Assembly: GCA_000612485.1 (NCBI GenBank)
Contig: CP007494.1
Location: 1,240,001 to 1,304,000 of the forward strand
Direction of reading: 5' to 3'
Source of the DNA: Bordetella holmesii ATCC 51541
GTDB lineage: Bacteria > Pseudomonadota > Gammaproteobacteria > Burkholderiales > Burkholderiaceae_B
DNA: 64,000 nucleotides
The first letter of the stretch is position 1, and each line of letters begins with the position of its first letter. The translations under genes and the position numbers were made by a program. Shown here in pieces: positions 27,196-36,063 of this stretch. Under the pieces are notes generated by a model, which was not told where the DNA came from, did not search any database, and saw only the letters and a list, made by a program, of their open reading frames with translations.

Positions 27196-29832
27196 ATGAA
27201 CAAAACGCTGATCATTGCCGAGAAACCCTCGGTAGCACTGGATATATCACGCGCCCTGGGAGGCTTTGCGCGCGAAGGTGACTATTTTGAAAGCGAACGT
27301 TACGTACTGGCTTCCAGTATCGGGCATTTGCTCAGTCTGGTGGCACCCAACGACCCGGTCAAGGGTAAATGGAGTTTCACCCACCTGCCGGTGATCCCCC
27401 CGGCCTTCGAACTGGGGCCGACGGACAAGAAATCCGCCGAGCGCCTCAAGCTGCTCGTGCGGCTGGCCAAACGCAAAGATGTGGATGCCATCATCAATGC
27501 GTGTGACGCGGGCCGCGAGGGCGAATTGATCTTTCGCTACATCATCCAGTACGCCGGTGTAAAAAAACCCATCCAGCGTCTGTGGTTGCAATCCATGACC
27601 CAGGCGGCCATCCGTGAGGCGTTCGAGAATCTGCGCGACGACGTGCAACTCAAGCCGCTGGAGGCCGCTGCCCGCTCGCGCGCCGAGGCCGACTGGCTGG
27701 TGGGCATCAACGGCACGCGCGCCATGACGGCCTTCAACAGCAAGGACGGCGGCTTTTTCAAGACCCCGGTCGGCCGCGTGCAAACGCCGACACTGGCCAT
27801 CGTTGCCGAGCGCGAAAATCGCATCCGCAGCTTCGTCTCGCGTGACTACTGGGAGGTGCACGCCACCTTCGTGGCCGCCGCCGGGCTGTACGAAGGGCGC
27901 TGGATCGATCCGGACTTCAAGAAGGACGAGCGCGACCCCGAAAAGCGTGAATCCCGCCTGTGGTCGCAGGCCGCCGCACAAAGTGTCGTGGCCGCTTGCC
28001 GCGCGCAATCCGGCCAGGTAACCGAGGAGTCCAAGCCTTCGACCCAGATGTCGCCGGCGCTCTACGATCTGACCTCCTTGCAGCGCGAGGCCAACGGCCG
28101 TTTCGGCTTCTCGGCCAAGACCACGCTGGCCCTGGCTCAGACGCTTTACGAGCGGCACAAAGCCCTGACGTATCCGCGTACCGATTCCCGCTATCTGCCC
28201 GAGGATTACCTCAACACCGTGCGGCAAACCATGCGTGCCCTGGCCGAAGGCGGCTCGCACGCCGTCGGCGGCTTGTCGCGCCATGCCGGCACGGTGGTCA
28301 GCAACGACTGGGTCAAGCCCAATCGCCGCATCTTCGACAACAAGAAGGTGTCGGATCACTTTGCCATCATTCCGACGCTGCAGATCCCGCATGATCTGAG
28401 CGAGGCCGAAGGCAAGATTTACGACCTGGTCCTCAAGCGCTTTCTGGCCGTGTTCTTCCCGGCTGCCGAATACCGGGTCACCACCCGCCTGACGCAAGTG
28501 CAGGGCCACCGCTTCAAAACCGACGGCAAGGTCCTCGTGTCGCCCGGCTGGCTGGCCGTCTATGGCAAGGAAGCTCAGGGCGAAGACGCCAATCTGGTGC
28601 CGGTAGCCGACGGGGAAACCGTACGTACCGAAGAGGTGCGCGCCGAGGCGCTGGCCACCAAGCCGCCGGCACGCTACAACGAAGCCACGCTGCTATCGGC
28701 CATGGAAGGCGCGGGCAAGCTGGTCGACGACGAAGAGTTGCGCGAAGCCATGTCCGAGCGCGGTCTGGGTACGCCAGCGACCCGCGCGGCCATCATCGAA
28801 GGCCTGCTCAACGAAAGCTATCTGCGACGCGAAGGCCGTGAGCTGGTGCCCACGGCCAAAGCACGCCAGCTCATGACACTGCTCTCGGGTCTGGACGTCA
28901 CCGAACTGACCTCGCCCGAACTGACCGGCGAATGGGAGCACAAGCTCAAGCAGATCGAGCAGGGCGGCCTGAACCGCGAAGCTTTCATGCGCGAAATCGC
29001 GCAAATGACGCAGGTCATCGTCAAGCGCGCCAAGGAATACGAGCGCGATACCGTGCCCGGCGATTACGCTACTTTGCAAACGCCATGTCCGAAATGCGGC
29101 GGCGTGGTCAAGGAGAACTATCGTCGCTTTGCCTGCACGCAATGCGATTTTTCGATCAGCAAGCATCCGGGCGGACGCACCTTCGAATTGCCCGAGGTCG
29201 AAGAGTTGCTGGCCAAACGCGAAATCGGTCCTCTGCAAGGCTTCATCAGCAAAATGGGCCGGCCGTTTGCGGCCATCCTGCGCATCAGCGATGAATACAA
29301 ACTCGAGTTCGACTTTGGCCAGAACGACGAAGACGACAACGAGCCGGTGGATTTCAGCGGCCATACGCCTGTCGGCGCGTGCCCGAAGTGCTCCGCCCGC
29401 GTCTTCGAGCATGGCATGAGCTATGTCTGCGAAAAGTCCGTCGGCCCGCAGAAGACCTGCGACTTCCGCTCCGGCAAGGTCATCCTGCAACAGGAGATCT
29501 CGCGCGAGCAAATGAGCAAGCTTCTGGCTGACGGCCGCAGCGATCTGCTCGACGGCTTCGTCTCCAGCCGCACGAATCGTAAGTTCAAGGCCTTCCTCGT
29601 GCGCCAGCCTGACGGCAAGATCGGATTCGAGTTCGAGCCACGCGGCGACAAGCCGGCGCGTGGCGCAGCCAAAACGGCGGGCAAGACAGCTGCTAAGACG
29701 GCTACCAAAACAGCAACCAAAACGGCAGCCAAAACGGCAGCCAAGAAAGCGCCCGCCAAGAAAACAGCCGTCAAGAAAACAGCCACCAAGACCGCTGTCA
29801 AAAAGGCGGCCGCCAAGAAAACAGCCGGCTGA
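27196..29832 (+). CDS. topB: DNA topoisomerase III with a lysine/alanine-rich histone-like tail
   Basis: This type IA topoisomerase of 878 residues decatenates and relaxes DNA. The TOPRIM domain starts IIAEKPSVALDIS, with acidic residues in NACDAGREGELIF. The catalytic Tyr326 lies in LTYPRTDSRYLPEDY. Two zinc-ribbon-like segments follow (CPKCGGVVKEN with CTQC, and CPKCSARVFEHG with CEKS). From about residue 822 to the end the protein is built from short repeats of AK(T/K)A type, resembling eukaryotic histone H1 C-tails. The tail adds about 55 residues of strong positive charge. The ATG at 27196 precedes NKTLIIAEKPS, the normal start. The gene is complete. Confidence 0.95.
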   Translation: MNKTLIIAEKPSVALDISRALGGFAREGDYFESERYVLASSIGHLLSLVAPNDPVKGKWSFTHLPVIPPAFELGPTDKKSAERLKLLVRLAKRKDVDAIINACDAGREGELIFRYIIQYAGVKKPIQRLWLQSMTQAAIREAFENLRDDVQLKPLEAAARSRAEADWLVGINGTRAMTAFNSKDGGFFKTPVGRVQTPTLAIVAERENRIRSFVSRDYWEVHATFVAAAGLYEGRWIDPDFKKDERDPEKRESRLWSQAAAQSVVAACRAQSGQVTEESKPSTQMSPALYDLTSLQREANGRFGFSAKTTLALAQTLYERHKALTYPRTDSRYLPEDYLNTVRQTMRALAEGGSHAVGGLSRHAGTVVSNDWVKPNRRIFDNKKVSDHFAIIPTLQIPHDLSEAEGKIYDLVLKRFLAVFFPAAEYRVTTRLTQVQGHRFKTDGKVLVSPGWLAVYGKEAQGEDANLVPVADGETVRTEEVRAEALATKPPARYNEATLLSAMEGAGKLVDDEELREAMSERGLGTPATRAAIIEGLLNESYLRREGRELVPTAKARQLMTLLSGLDVTELTSPELTGEWEHKLKQIEQGGLNREAFMREIAQMTQVIVKRAKEYERDTVPGDYATLQTPCPKCGGVVKENYRRFACTQCDFSISKHPGGRTFELPEVEELLAKREIGPLQGFISKMGRPFAAILRISDEYKLEFDFGQNDEDDNEPVDFSGHTPVGACPKCSARVFEHGMSYVCEKSVGPQKTCDFRSGKVILQQEISREQMSKLLADGRSDLLDGFVSSRTNRKFKAFLVRQPDGKIGFEFEPRGDKPARGAAKTAGKTAAKTATKTATKTAAKTAAKKAPAKKTAVKKTATKTAVKKAAAKKTAG

Positions 29833-29848
29833 TCGGCTCAGTATTAAC

Positions 29849-29879
29849 CCGAAATGCCTGGTTCGCCGGGCATTTTTTT
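29849..29879 (+). terminator. topB intrinsic terminator, T-tract interrupted by an IS
   Basis: The stem AAATGCC / GGCATTT with loop around TGGTTCGCCG is followed by T7. The IS1001-like element begins directly after the seventh T and T8 follows its other end, so the original T-tract was the target site. Confidence 0.75.
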
Positions 29880-29924
29880 GGTTCATCGCGGAATAGCGTG
29901 GAGCCGTGCTTGATTGCCGTTACG

Positions 29925-29952
29925 CTTGATCCTTGATTTTTCAAGGATCAAG
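29925..29952. repeat. 12-bp perfect inverted repeat inside IS1001-like copy 1
   Basis: CTTGATCCTTGA, loop TTTT, then its exact complement lie between the left end and the transposase ATG (29962). The same palindrome is present in copy 2 (41672-41699). A stem this close to the start codon could block outside-in read-through translation or be a transposase operator. Confidence 0.7.
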
Positions 29953-29961
29953 GCCGGGATC

Positions 29962-31182
29962 ATGCTGGACCGCAAGACGATCGAGAGGTTGGGTGGGCGG
30001 GAAGGTTATCGGGTGGAGCGGGTCGTGTGGCCTGAAGGTGAGAGCCGGACGGTCACGATTTACCTGAAGCCTTCAGCGCGAACGATGCACTGCGAGCACT
30101 GCGGCAACCGATGTCGGCAGGTGCATGAGACGACCACGCGCCGGGTGCGGGATCTGCCGCTAATGGCGCTGCGAGTGACGCTGGTAGTGCCGCGTCGGCG
30201 GGTCTGGTGCGAGCAGTGCGGTGGACCGCATCTGGAGAGGCTGAGCTGGCTGGGCCGTTACCAGCGAGTGACCGACCGGCTGGCCGAGGCGGTCAGCCAG
30301 TTGCTTGAGTCCAGCAACATTCTGGCCGTGGCGCGCTTCTTCCAACTGGGTTGGCACACGGTCAAGGCGCTGGACAAGGCCCTGCTGCGACGGGCGATCC
30401 AAGAGCCGGACTGGAGCCAGATCCACTACCTAGCGATGGACGAGTTCGCTCTACACAAGGGCCATCGTTATGCCACGGTCGTTGTCGATCCGATCCGCCG
30501 TCAGGTGCTATGGATCGGTGATGGCCGCTCGCGCGAGACGGCCAGAGCCTTCTTCGAACAACTGCCAACTGGGGTTGCCCAGCAGATCCGGGCCGTAGCG
30601 ATCGACATGACGACGGCCTATGAGCTGGAGATCCAGGCCAACTGCCCCAACGCCGAGATCGTCTACGACCTGTTCCACGTCGTGGCCAAGTACGGCCGTG
30701 AAGTGATAGACCGGGTGCGTGTAGACCAAGCGAACCAGTTGCGGCACGACAAGCCGGCCCGCCGGGTGATCAAGTCCAGTCGCTGGCTACTGCTGCGCAA
30801 TCGCAAAAACCTCGATCCGTGCCAATCGGTAAAGTTGGACGAGTTGCTCCAGGCCAACCAGCCCTTGCTCACCGCTTATCTGATGCGCGATGAGCTCAAA
30901 CAGCTGTGGTTCTACCAACACCCCGGCTACGCCCGCCAGGCATGGGATCACTGGCTGCAACAGGCTCAGGGCAGCGGCATCGCCGCCTTGGCTCACTTCG
31001 CGCTCAAGCTAAAAGCCTATCTGCACGGGATTCTGTCTCGCTGTCGCCACCGGCTCAACACCAGCATCGTCGAGGGCATCAACAACACCATCAAAGTCAT
31101 CAAGCGCCGCGCCTACGGCTACCGCGATCAGGAGTACTTCTTCCTCAAGATCCGGTCTGCATTCCCCGGTATTCCTCGATGA
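29962..31182 (+). CDS. IS1001-like transposase (ISL3 family), copy 1
   Basis: This 406-residue ISL3 transposase carries an N-terminal zinc-finger pair (CEHCGNRCRQ and CEQCGG), a helix-turn-helix and the DDE core with YLAMDEFALHKGH, AIDMTTAYELE and IVEGINNTIKVIKRRAYGYRD. ATG 29962 (MLDRKTIERLGG) is chosen over an upstream frame because it follows GGGAT and matches the family start. The reading frame is intact, so the copy may be active. Residue 14 is Arg here and Trp in copy 2. Confidence 0.95.
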   Translation: MLDRKTIERLGGREGYRVERVVWPEGESRTVTIYLKPSARTMHCEHCGNRCRQVHETTTRRVRDLPLMALRVTLVVPRRRVWCEQCGGPHLERLSWLGRYQRVTDRLAEAVSQLLESSNILAVARFFQLGWHTVKALDKALLRRAIQEPDWSQIHYLAMDEFALHKGHRYATVVVDPIRRQVLWIGDGRSRETARAFFEQLPTGVAQQIRAVAIDMTTAYELEIQANCPNAEIVYDLFHVVAKYGREVIDRVRVDQANQLRHDKPARRVIKSSRWLLLRNRKNLDPCQSVKLDELLQANQPLLTAYLMRDELKQLWFYQHPGYARQAWDHWLQQAQGSGIAALAHFALKLKAYLHGILSRCRHRLNTSIVEGINNTIKVIKRRAYGYRDQEYFFLKIRSAFPGIPR

Positions 31183-31260
31183 ACCTTTTTTTTCCGTCTG
31201 CCGATGACTGATGTATCGTTGGCGGCACCCGCTACGCCATCACAAAATAACGAGGACGAC

Positions 31261-32316
31261 ATGACTTCTCCGTCTCATGGGCTGACCCGCCGACAGTTGC
31301 TGGCCGGCGCGGCCGCCACATCGCTCATCGGGCTACCCGCGCTGGCGCAGCCCCGGCTCGGCAAAGCCGTCTACGGCCAGGGCAGCATCGATCCTTTCTT
31401 CACCGCGGGCTATGTCGCCTTGAAAAAAGGCTATTTCGGCGCCAACGGCCTGGACGTGGAGTACCTCAATTCCCAGAGCGGCCCGCGCACCAACCAATTG
31501 CTGGCCGCCGGCCAGATCCTGTTCGGTGCCACCGCCGCCACCGCCGCCACTGCCGCACCCGCGCTGACGCTGGCGGGTAAGCCGGCGACGTTGATCTTCG
31601 GCTTCGACCGCAAACTCACCTATGCCAATGTGATCGTACGCAAAGAAGACTACGACAGCGGCAAGGTACGTGAACTGAAAGATTTGGCCGGCAAGCGCAT
31701 GGGCGCGACGCAGCCGCAATCGAGCACCTGGCTCATGGCGGTCTATCTGATGCAGAAGGCCGGCGTGGGCGACAAAGTGGATATCCGTCCGCTAGGAGAT
31801 CTGGCCACGATGCTGGGCGCCTTGAAGACCGGATCGGTCTCGGCCAGCATGGCCACCATGTCCATGATGGAGCAGGCCAAGGCGGAAGGCTGGGGCGTGC
31901 CGATTTTCGATGCGACCACCGATGCCTCCTGGCAGGCCTTCATGGGTGGTGACGTGCCCGGCATTGCCGCGCTGACGCTGCGCGATACCGTCGAGCGCCG
32001 TCCCGAAGTGGTACAGGCCTTCGTCAGCGCGCTGGTCAAGGCCCAGGACTTCATCAGCACGCACAGCGCCGCGGAAGTGACCGACGCCATCTACGCCGAC
32101 TACCTCAACGCCTTTCCGCGCGCGGCCATCGAAAAAACGATCGGTGTCTATCAGAACAGCGTGTTCCTGAAGGACAACCTCATCACCGAAGACGCCTATG
32201 CACGCCTGCTGGGCATCATGGGCGACGGCCGGCAATTCTCCAACGAAGAACTCAAGCGCGCGCCGTACTCGCTGTGCGTGGACATGAGCTTCGTGCGCAA
32301 GGCCAGGGGCCTCTGA
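31261..32316 (+). CDS. Tat-exported NMT1/SsuA-type ABC substrate-binding protein
   Basis: This 351-residue periplasmic binding protein is for a nitrate/sulfonate/taurine-class importer. The N terminus carries a twin-arginine signal (LTRRQLLAGAAATSL), so it is exported folded. The mature domain shows GYFGANGLDVEYLNSQSG and DLAGKRMGATQPQSST, as in NMT1/THI5-like proteins. ATG 31261 with GAGG upstream is preferred over the longer frame beginning 31204, because the latter places 19 residues before the Tat motif. It overlaps the ATPase start by one base and heads an operon whose permease is deleted. The ligand is unknown. Confidence 0.85.
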   Translation: MTSPSHGLTRRQLLAGAAATSLIGLPALAQPRLGKAVYGQGSIDPFFTAGYVALKKGYFGANGLDVEYLNSQSGPRTNQLLAAGQILFGATAATAATAAPALTLAGKPATLIFGFDRKLTYANVIVRKEDYDSGKVRELKDLAGKRMGATQPQSSTWLMAVYLMQKAGVGDKVDIRPLGDLATMLGALKTGSVSASMATMSMMEQAKAEGWGVPIFDATTDASWQAFMGGDVPGIAALTLRDTVERRPEVVQAFVSALVKAQDFISTHSAAEVTDAIYADYLNAFPRAAIEKTIGVYQNSVFLKDNLITEDAYARLLGIMGDGRQFSNEELKRAPYSLCVDMSFVRKARGL

Positions 32317-33086
32317 TGATACGGCTCGAGCATGTCGGCAAGGTCTATCACGGCCGGCAGGGCAGCACGCATGCCGTCGGCGATGTCAGCCTCGACATCG
32401 AGCAGGGCGAGTTCGTCTCCATCGTTGGTCCGTCCGACTGCGGCAAAAGCACGCTGTTGAACATGATGGCCGGCTTTCTGCCGCCGTCGAGCGGGCGGAT
32501 CCATGTCGACGGCCAGCTTGTGCAGGGTAAAGTGCCGCCGCGGCTGGGATACATCTTCCAGAAAGACACACTGCTGCCTTGGTATACCGTCAGCAAGAAC
32601 GTCGCACTGGGGCTGGATTTCATGGGTGTGCGCGCCGACGAAATCGCCGCACGCGTCAAGCGCCTGCTGGAACTGGGCCACCTGGAAGACTTCGCGCACG
32701 CCTATCCGCACCAACTCTCCGACGGCATGCGCCGCCGCGTGGCCTTGCTGATGAGCTTGGCCGTGGAACCGCGCATTCTCCTGCTCGATGAGCCTTTTGG
32801 CGCGCTGGACACCCATACCAAGACCCATCTGCACCGCGAGCTGGGCGAGATCTGGCGCAGCCTTGGCCAAACCATCGTCATGGTGACCCACGATCTTGAT
32901 GAGGCCATCACGCTGTCGGATCGCGTCATCGTGCTCTCGGGCCCACCGAGCCGCGTGCTCCTCGACGAACGCATCATCATCGAACATCCCCGCGATGTTT
33001 TCACCTTGCGCGAGACGCCTCAATTCACCGCCCACGTACAAAGCCTGTGGGCCGTACTGGGCCAGCAATTCCGCGCTGCCGCATAA
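32316..33086 (+). CDS. NitT/TauT-type ABC ATPase with substituted Walker A and signature motifs
   Basis: This 256-residue ATPase is coupled to the preceding binding protein by an ATGA overlap. The overall fold is normal: Q-loop IFQKDTLLPWYTV, Walker B ILLLDEPFGALD and H-loop MVTHDLDEA. But the Walker A reads GPSDCGKST with Asp41 in place of the conserved glycine, and the signature reads LSDGM with Asp136 in place of the second-position glycine. Each could arise from a single GGC-to-GAC change. Both motifs contact ATP, so hydrolysis is probably impaired. This fits the broken permease downstream. Confidence 0.85.
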   Translation: MIRLEHVGKVYHGRQGSTHAVGDVSLDIEQGEFVSIVGPSDCGKSTLLNMMAGFLPPSSGRIHVDGQLVQGKVPPRLGYIFQKDTLLPWYTVSKNVALGLDFMGVRADEIAARVKRLLELGHLEDFAHAYPHQLSDGMRRRVALLMSLAVEPRILLLDEPFGALDTHTKTHLHRELGEIWRSLGQTIVMVTHDLDEAITLSDRVIVLSGPPSRVLLDERIIIEHPRDVFTLRETPQFTAHVQSLWAVLGQQFRAAA

Positions 33087-33095
33087 AGCTGCCTG

Positions 33096-33657
33096 ATGAC
33101 ACATCCCGCCACAGCCTCTCCCGCGGCAACGCAATACCTGCGGCAGGAGCGCCGCCACGCTGTCTCGCGCCGTCTGCGTATTACCGCCTGGCAGGTCCTG
33201 ATCCTCGCCATCATCCTGGGGGCCTGGGAGGGCTTGACCCGCATTCCGTGGTTTGTACAGAACACGCTTTTCGATCCGTTCTTCATCAGTCAGCCTTCAC
33301 GTGTGGCCGTGCGCCTTTGGCAGTGGCTGCAGCCCGGGCCGCAATCGGTCTGGCCGCATCTATGGCTCACCCTGCAGGCTACGCTCGTCGGACTGGCCGT
33401 CGGTGTGAGCAGCGGCCTGGACATTCGCTTCGCTGCCCAACGCGATCAGCTTCGCGTTGATCGGTGTGGTACTGGCCGAGTTCGTCGGCTCGACTACCGG
33501 TATGGGTTATCTGATGATTACCGCGCTGGCTACACGCAATGCCACGGACATGTTCGCCGCGGTGACCCTGCTATCGGTGGTTGGCATTTTGCTGGTCTAT
33601 TGCGTCACGTGGTTAGAGCGTAGACTGCTGCATTGGGCCCCTGAATTCCGCGAATGA
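33096..33657 (+). pseudogene. ABC transporter permease, large internal deletion and frameshift
   Basis: The N-terminal frame (HPATASPAATQYLRQERR onward, first helix ILAIILGAWEGL) runs to VGLAVGVSSG and then jumps out of frame. The correct C-terminal frame resumes as PNAISFALIGVVLAEFVGST and continues MGYLMITALATRNATDMF to the stop at 33657. Roughly 80-100 residues, the central helices and EAA loop, are missing. The transporter therefore cannot assemble, although binding protein and ATPase genes persist upstream. The last base pairs overlap the next gene's start. Confidence 0.88.
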
Positions 33658-34453
33658 TGTCCGCCTCAACACCATCACCCTCGCAGTCCTATCTGCAGCA
33701 GTTCTCGCTGTCTGGCCAAGTGGCCTTGATTACCGGTTCGGCCAGGGGCTTGGGCTGGGAGATCGCTTGCGCGATGGCCGGCAGCGGCGCACACGTGCTC
33801 ATCAATGGCCGCACGGCACCGGCCGCCGAGGCCGCCGCACGCCAATTGCGCGAGCGCGGCATGGCCGCCTCGGCACTGCCCTTTGACGTGGCCGACGCAG
33901 AGGCCATGCAGCAAGCCTTCTCGCAGATCGATGCGTGCCACGGACGACTGGACATCCTTGTCAACAACGTCGGTGCGCGCAACCGCAAAACTCTGCGCGA
34001 GCTGGACCTGGTGCAGATCCGCGAGCTCATCGACACCGATCTGGTCGCCGGCATCATGCTGGCCAAGCTCGCCGCCGAGCGCATGGTGCGCCAGGGCAAT
34101 GGCCGCCTGATCGCCATCACATCGGTCGCCGGCGAACTCGCCCGCACCGGCGACGCGGTCTACCCCGCGGCCAAACAGGGTTTGACGGGCATGATGCGTG
34201 CGCTGGCAGCCGAGTTCGGCGCCGCTGGCATCACGAGCAACGCGGTCGCCCCAGGAACCTTTGCCACCGAAACGAATGCGGCCATGGTCAACGACCCCAT
34301 CGCGGGCCCCGCATGGCCGCGCGCAATCCCATGGGGCGCTGGGGCCAACCGCATGAAATCGCCGGTGCGGCCGTCTTTCTGGCATCGCCCGCGGCCGCTT
34401 ACATCAACGGCCAGGTGCTGGCCGTCGACGGGGGGCTTTCGATCCAGTTCTGA
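33654..34453 (+). pseudogene. short-chain dehydrogenase, frameshifted near the C terminus
   Basis: This is an SDR of gluconate 5-dehydrogenase type. The cofactor motif TGSARGLG (27-34), NNVG, Ser157 and catalytic Tyr170/Lys174 (YPAAK) are all in one frame. After about residue 218 (VNDPIAGP, near 34305) the frame shifts. The genuine end, AARNPMGRWGQPHEIAGAAV to VDGGLSIQF, is in another frame and stops at 34453. A one-base indel in a GGGCCCC run explains it. Without it the protein acquires an unrelated tail to 34493, losing the C-terminal substrate loop and dimer interface. It is possibly still partly folded, but counted as broken. Confidence 0.8.
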
Positions 34454-34541
34454 GGCGGTTGGCCGCCAGCTTCTGGCGGCAGCGATGCTTTGATCCTGCT
34501 GTGGCTTTTTCTCAATATTCTTCTAAAAAGGGTGGACAGGC

Positions 34542-35969
34542 ATGAAGCAGCATTTCATCGACAACCGGTTTGTCGCCGGTTCGACGCAAGACTCCATCGA
34601 CGTCGTCGATCCCTCCACCGGCGTGGTTTTCGAGCAGATCGCACGCGGCAACGCCGCCGATATCGACCGTGCAGTGCAGTCTTCGCGGCGGGCCTACGAA
34701 GGCGCCTGGGGCAGCATGTCTGCCGCCGAGCGTGGCCGCATCCTGCTGGCCTTGTCGCTGAAGATTCTCGAACATCACGACGAGCTCACCCAGATCGAGT
34801 CACGCGACTGCGGCAAGCCAATCAAGCAGGCACGCGCCGACGTCACCGCCATCGCACGCTACTTCGAGTTCTACGGCGGTGCGGCAGACAAACTGATGGG
34901 CGAATCCATTCCCTACCAGAACGGCTATACCGTGCTGACGCTGCGCGAACCGCACGGCGTGACCGGCCACATCGTCCCCAGGAACTACCCGCTGCAGATC
35001 TTCGGCCGCAGCGTCGGCGGCGCGCTGGCCGCGGGCAATGCCTGCGTGGTCAAGCCCGCCGAAGACGCCTGCCTGTCGCTGCTGCGCGTGGCCGAACTGG
35101 CCGCCGATGTCGGCCTGCCGCCTGGCGCACTGAACATCATTACCGGGTATGGCCACGAAGCCGGCGATGCACTGGCGCGCCACGCGGGCATCGATCACAT
35201 TTCCTTTACGGGCTCGCCGCGCGTGGGCATCCTCGTGACGCAGACCGCTGCCGAGAACCACGTTCCGGCCACGCTGGAATTGGGAGGCAAGTCGCCGCAA
35301 ATCGTCTTCGCCGACGCCGACCTCGATGCCCTGATTCCGGTCGCCGTCAACGCCATCGTGCAAAACGCCGGCCAGACATGCTCGGCAGGCAGCCGGATCC
35401 TGATCCAGCGCAGCATCTACGACGAGGTCATGCAGCGGCTGTCGAAGGCCTTCTCGGCCTTGCGCGCCGGGCCTGCCGGCCTGGATCTGGATTGCGGCCC
35501 CCTGATTCGCAAGAGCCAGCTCGAACGCGTGCAAAGCTTTCTGCGTCAGGCCGAAGCCGACGGCATCGCCACGGCCGCACAAGGCACCGTAATCGATGGT
35601 GCCGACGGCTACTTCCAGGCGCCCACGCTGCTGTCGAATGTGCCGGTTGATCACCTGCTGGCTCAGGAAGAGATATTCGGACCTGTACTGGTGGCCATTC
35701 CTTTCGATGACGACGCCGACGCCATACGCATTGCAAACGCCACGCAATACGGCCTGGCTGCCAGCATCTGGACTCGCGACGGAGCCCGTCAGCTTCGGCT
35801 GGCACGCAAGATCCGCAGCGGCCAGGTCTTCATCAACAATTACGGCGCCGGCGGCGGCGTGGAGCTGCCATTTGGCGGCGTCAAGGCCAGCGGCCATGGG
35901 CGCGAGAAAGGGTTCGAGGCGCTCTACAGTTTTACCGTACTCAAGACCATCGCCATCAAGCACGACTGA
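34542..35969 (+). CDS. NAD(P)-dependent aldehyde dehydrogenase
   Basis: This 475-residue class I/II aldehyde dehydrogenase oxidises an aldehyde to the acid. Catalytic residues are present: Asn148, Glu246 (LELGGKSPQ) and the nucleophile Cys280 (NAGQTCSAGSRI), with the cofactor segment FTGSPRVGI. The position before Asn148 is Arg147 (VPRNYP) where almost all relatives have Trp (PWNYP), a TGG-to-AGG type change next to the active site. It sits between two SDR genes in the operon, suggesting oxidation of an alcohol-aldehyde-acid series; the real substrate is unknown. ATG 34542 follows GGTGG. Confidence 0.9.
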   Translation: MKQHFIDNRFVAGSTQDSIDVVDPSTGVVFEQIARGNAADIDRAVQSSRRAYEGAWGSMSAAERGRILLALSLKILEHHDELTQIESRDCGKPIKQARADVTAIARYFEFYGGAADKLMGESIPYQNGYTVLTLREPHGVTGHIVPRNYPLQIFGRSVGGALAAGNACVVKPAEDACLSLLRVAELAADVGLPPGALNIITGYGHEAGDALARHAGIDHISFTGSPRVGILVTQTAAENHVPATLELGGKSPQIVFADADLDALIPVAVNAIVQNAGQTCSAGSRILIQRSIYDEVMQRLSKAFSALRAGPAGLDLDCGPLIRKSQLERVQSFLRQAEADGIATAAQGTVIDGADGYFQAPTLLSNVPVDHLLAQEEIFGPVLVAIPFDDDADAIRIANATQYGLAASIWTRDGARQLRLARKIRSGQVFINNYGAGGGVELPFGGVKASGHGREKGFEALYSFTVLKTIAIKHD

Positions 35970-35988
35970 CTCACAACGAGGAGACGAC

Positions 35989-36047
35989 ATGCATCTGCAA
36001 GGAAAAACCGCCATCGTAACCGGCGCCGGTTCGGGGTTTGGCGAAGG
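35989..36047 (+). pseudogene. 5' piece of an SDR gene interrupted by an IS3-family element
   Basis: ATG 35989 (GAGGAGA upstream) opens HLQGKTAIVTGAGSGFGE, the NAD-binding beta-alpha-beta of a short-chain dehydrogenase. The IS begins directly after this at 36048. Removing the IS and one AAGG duplicate joins it in frame to the 3' piece at 36982, giving a 252-residue protein. Confidence 0.9.
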
Positions 36048-36063
36048 TGACCTGCCCCCAGAT

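Larger units (their letters stand above)
29880..31185 (+). mobile_element. IS1001-like element (ISL3 family), copy 1
   Basis: This 1306-bp element has inverted ends GGTTCATCGCGGAATAGCG and GGTTCATCGAGGAATACCG. It is flanked by T7 on the left and T8 on the right, compatible with a 7-8 bp target duplication inside the topB terminator. Copy 2 at 41625 is the same length and differs by only a few substitutions. The size, ends and transposase match the IS1001/hIS1001 group used as a Bordetella marker. Confidence 0.93.

Noticed and set aside
29650..29832. Separate histone-H1-like gene
   Set aside because: The AK-rich stretch is in frame with and continuous from topB; no start or ribosome-binding site of its own.
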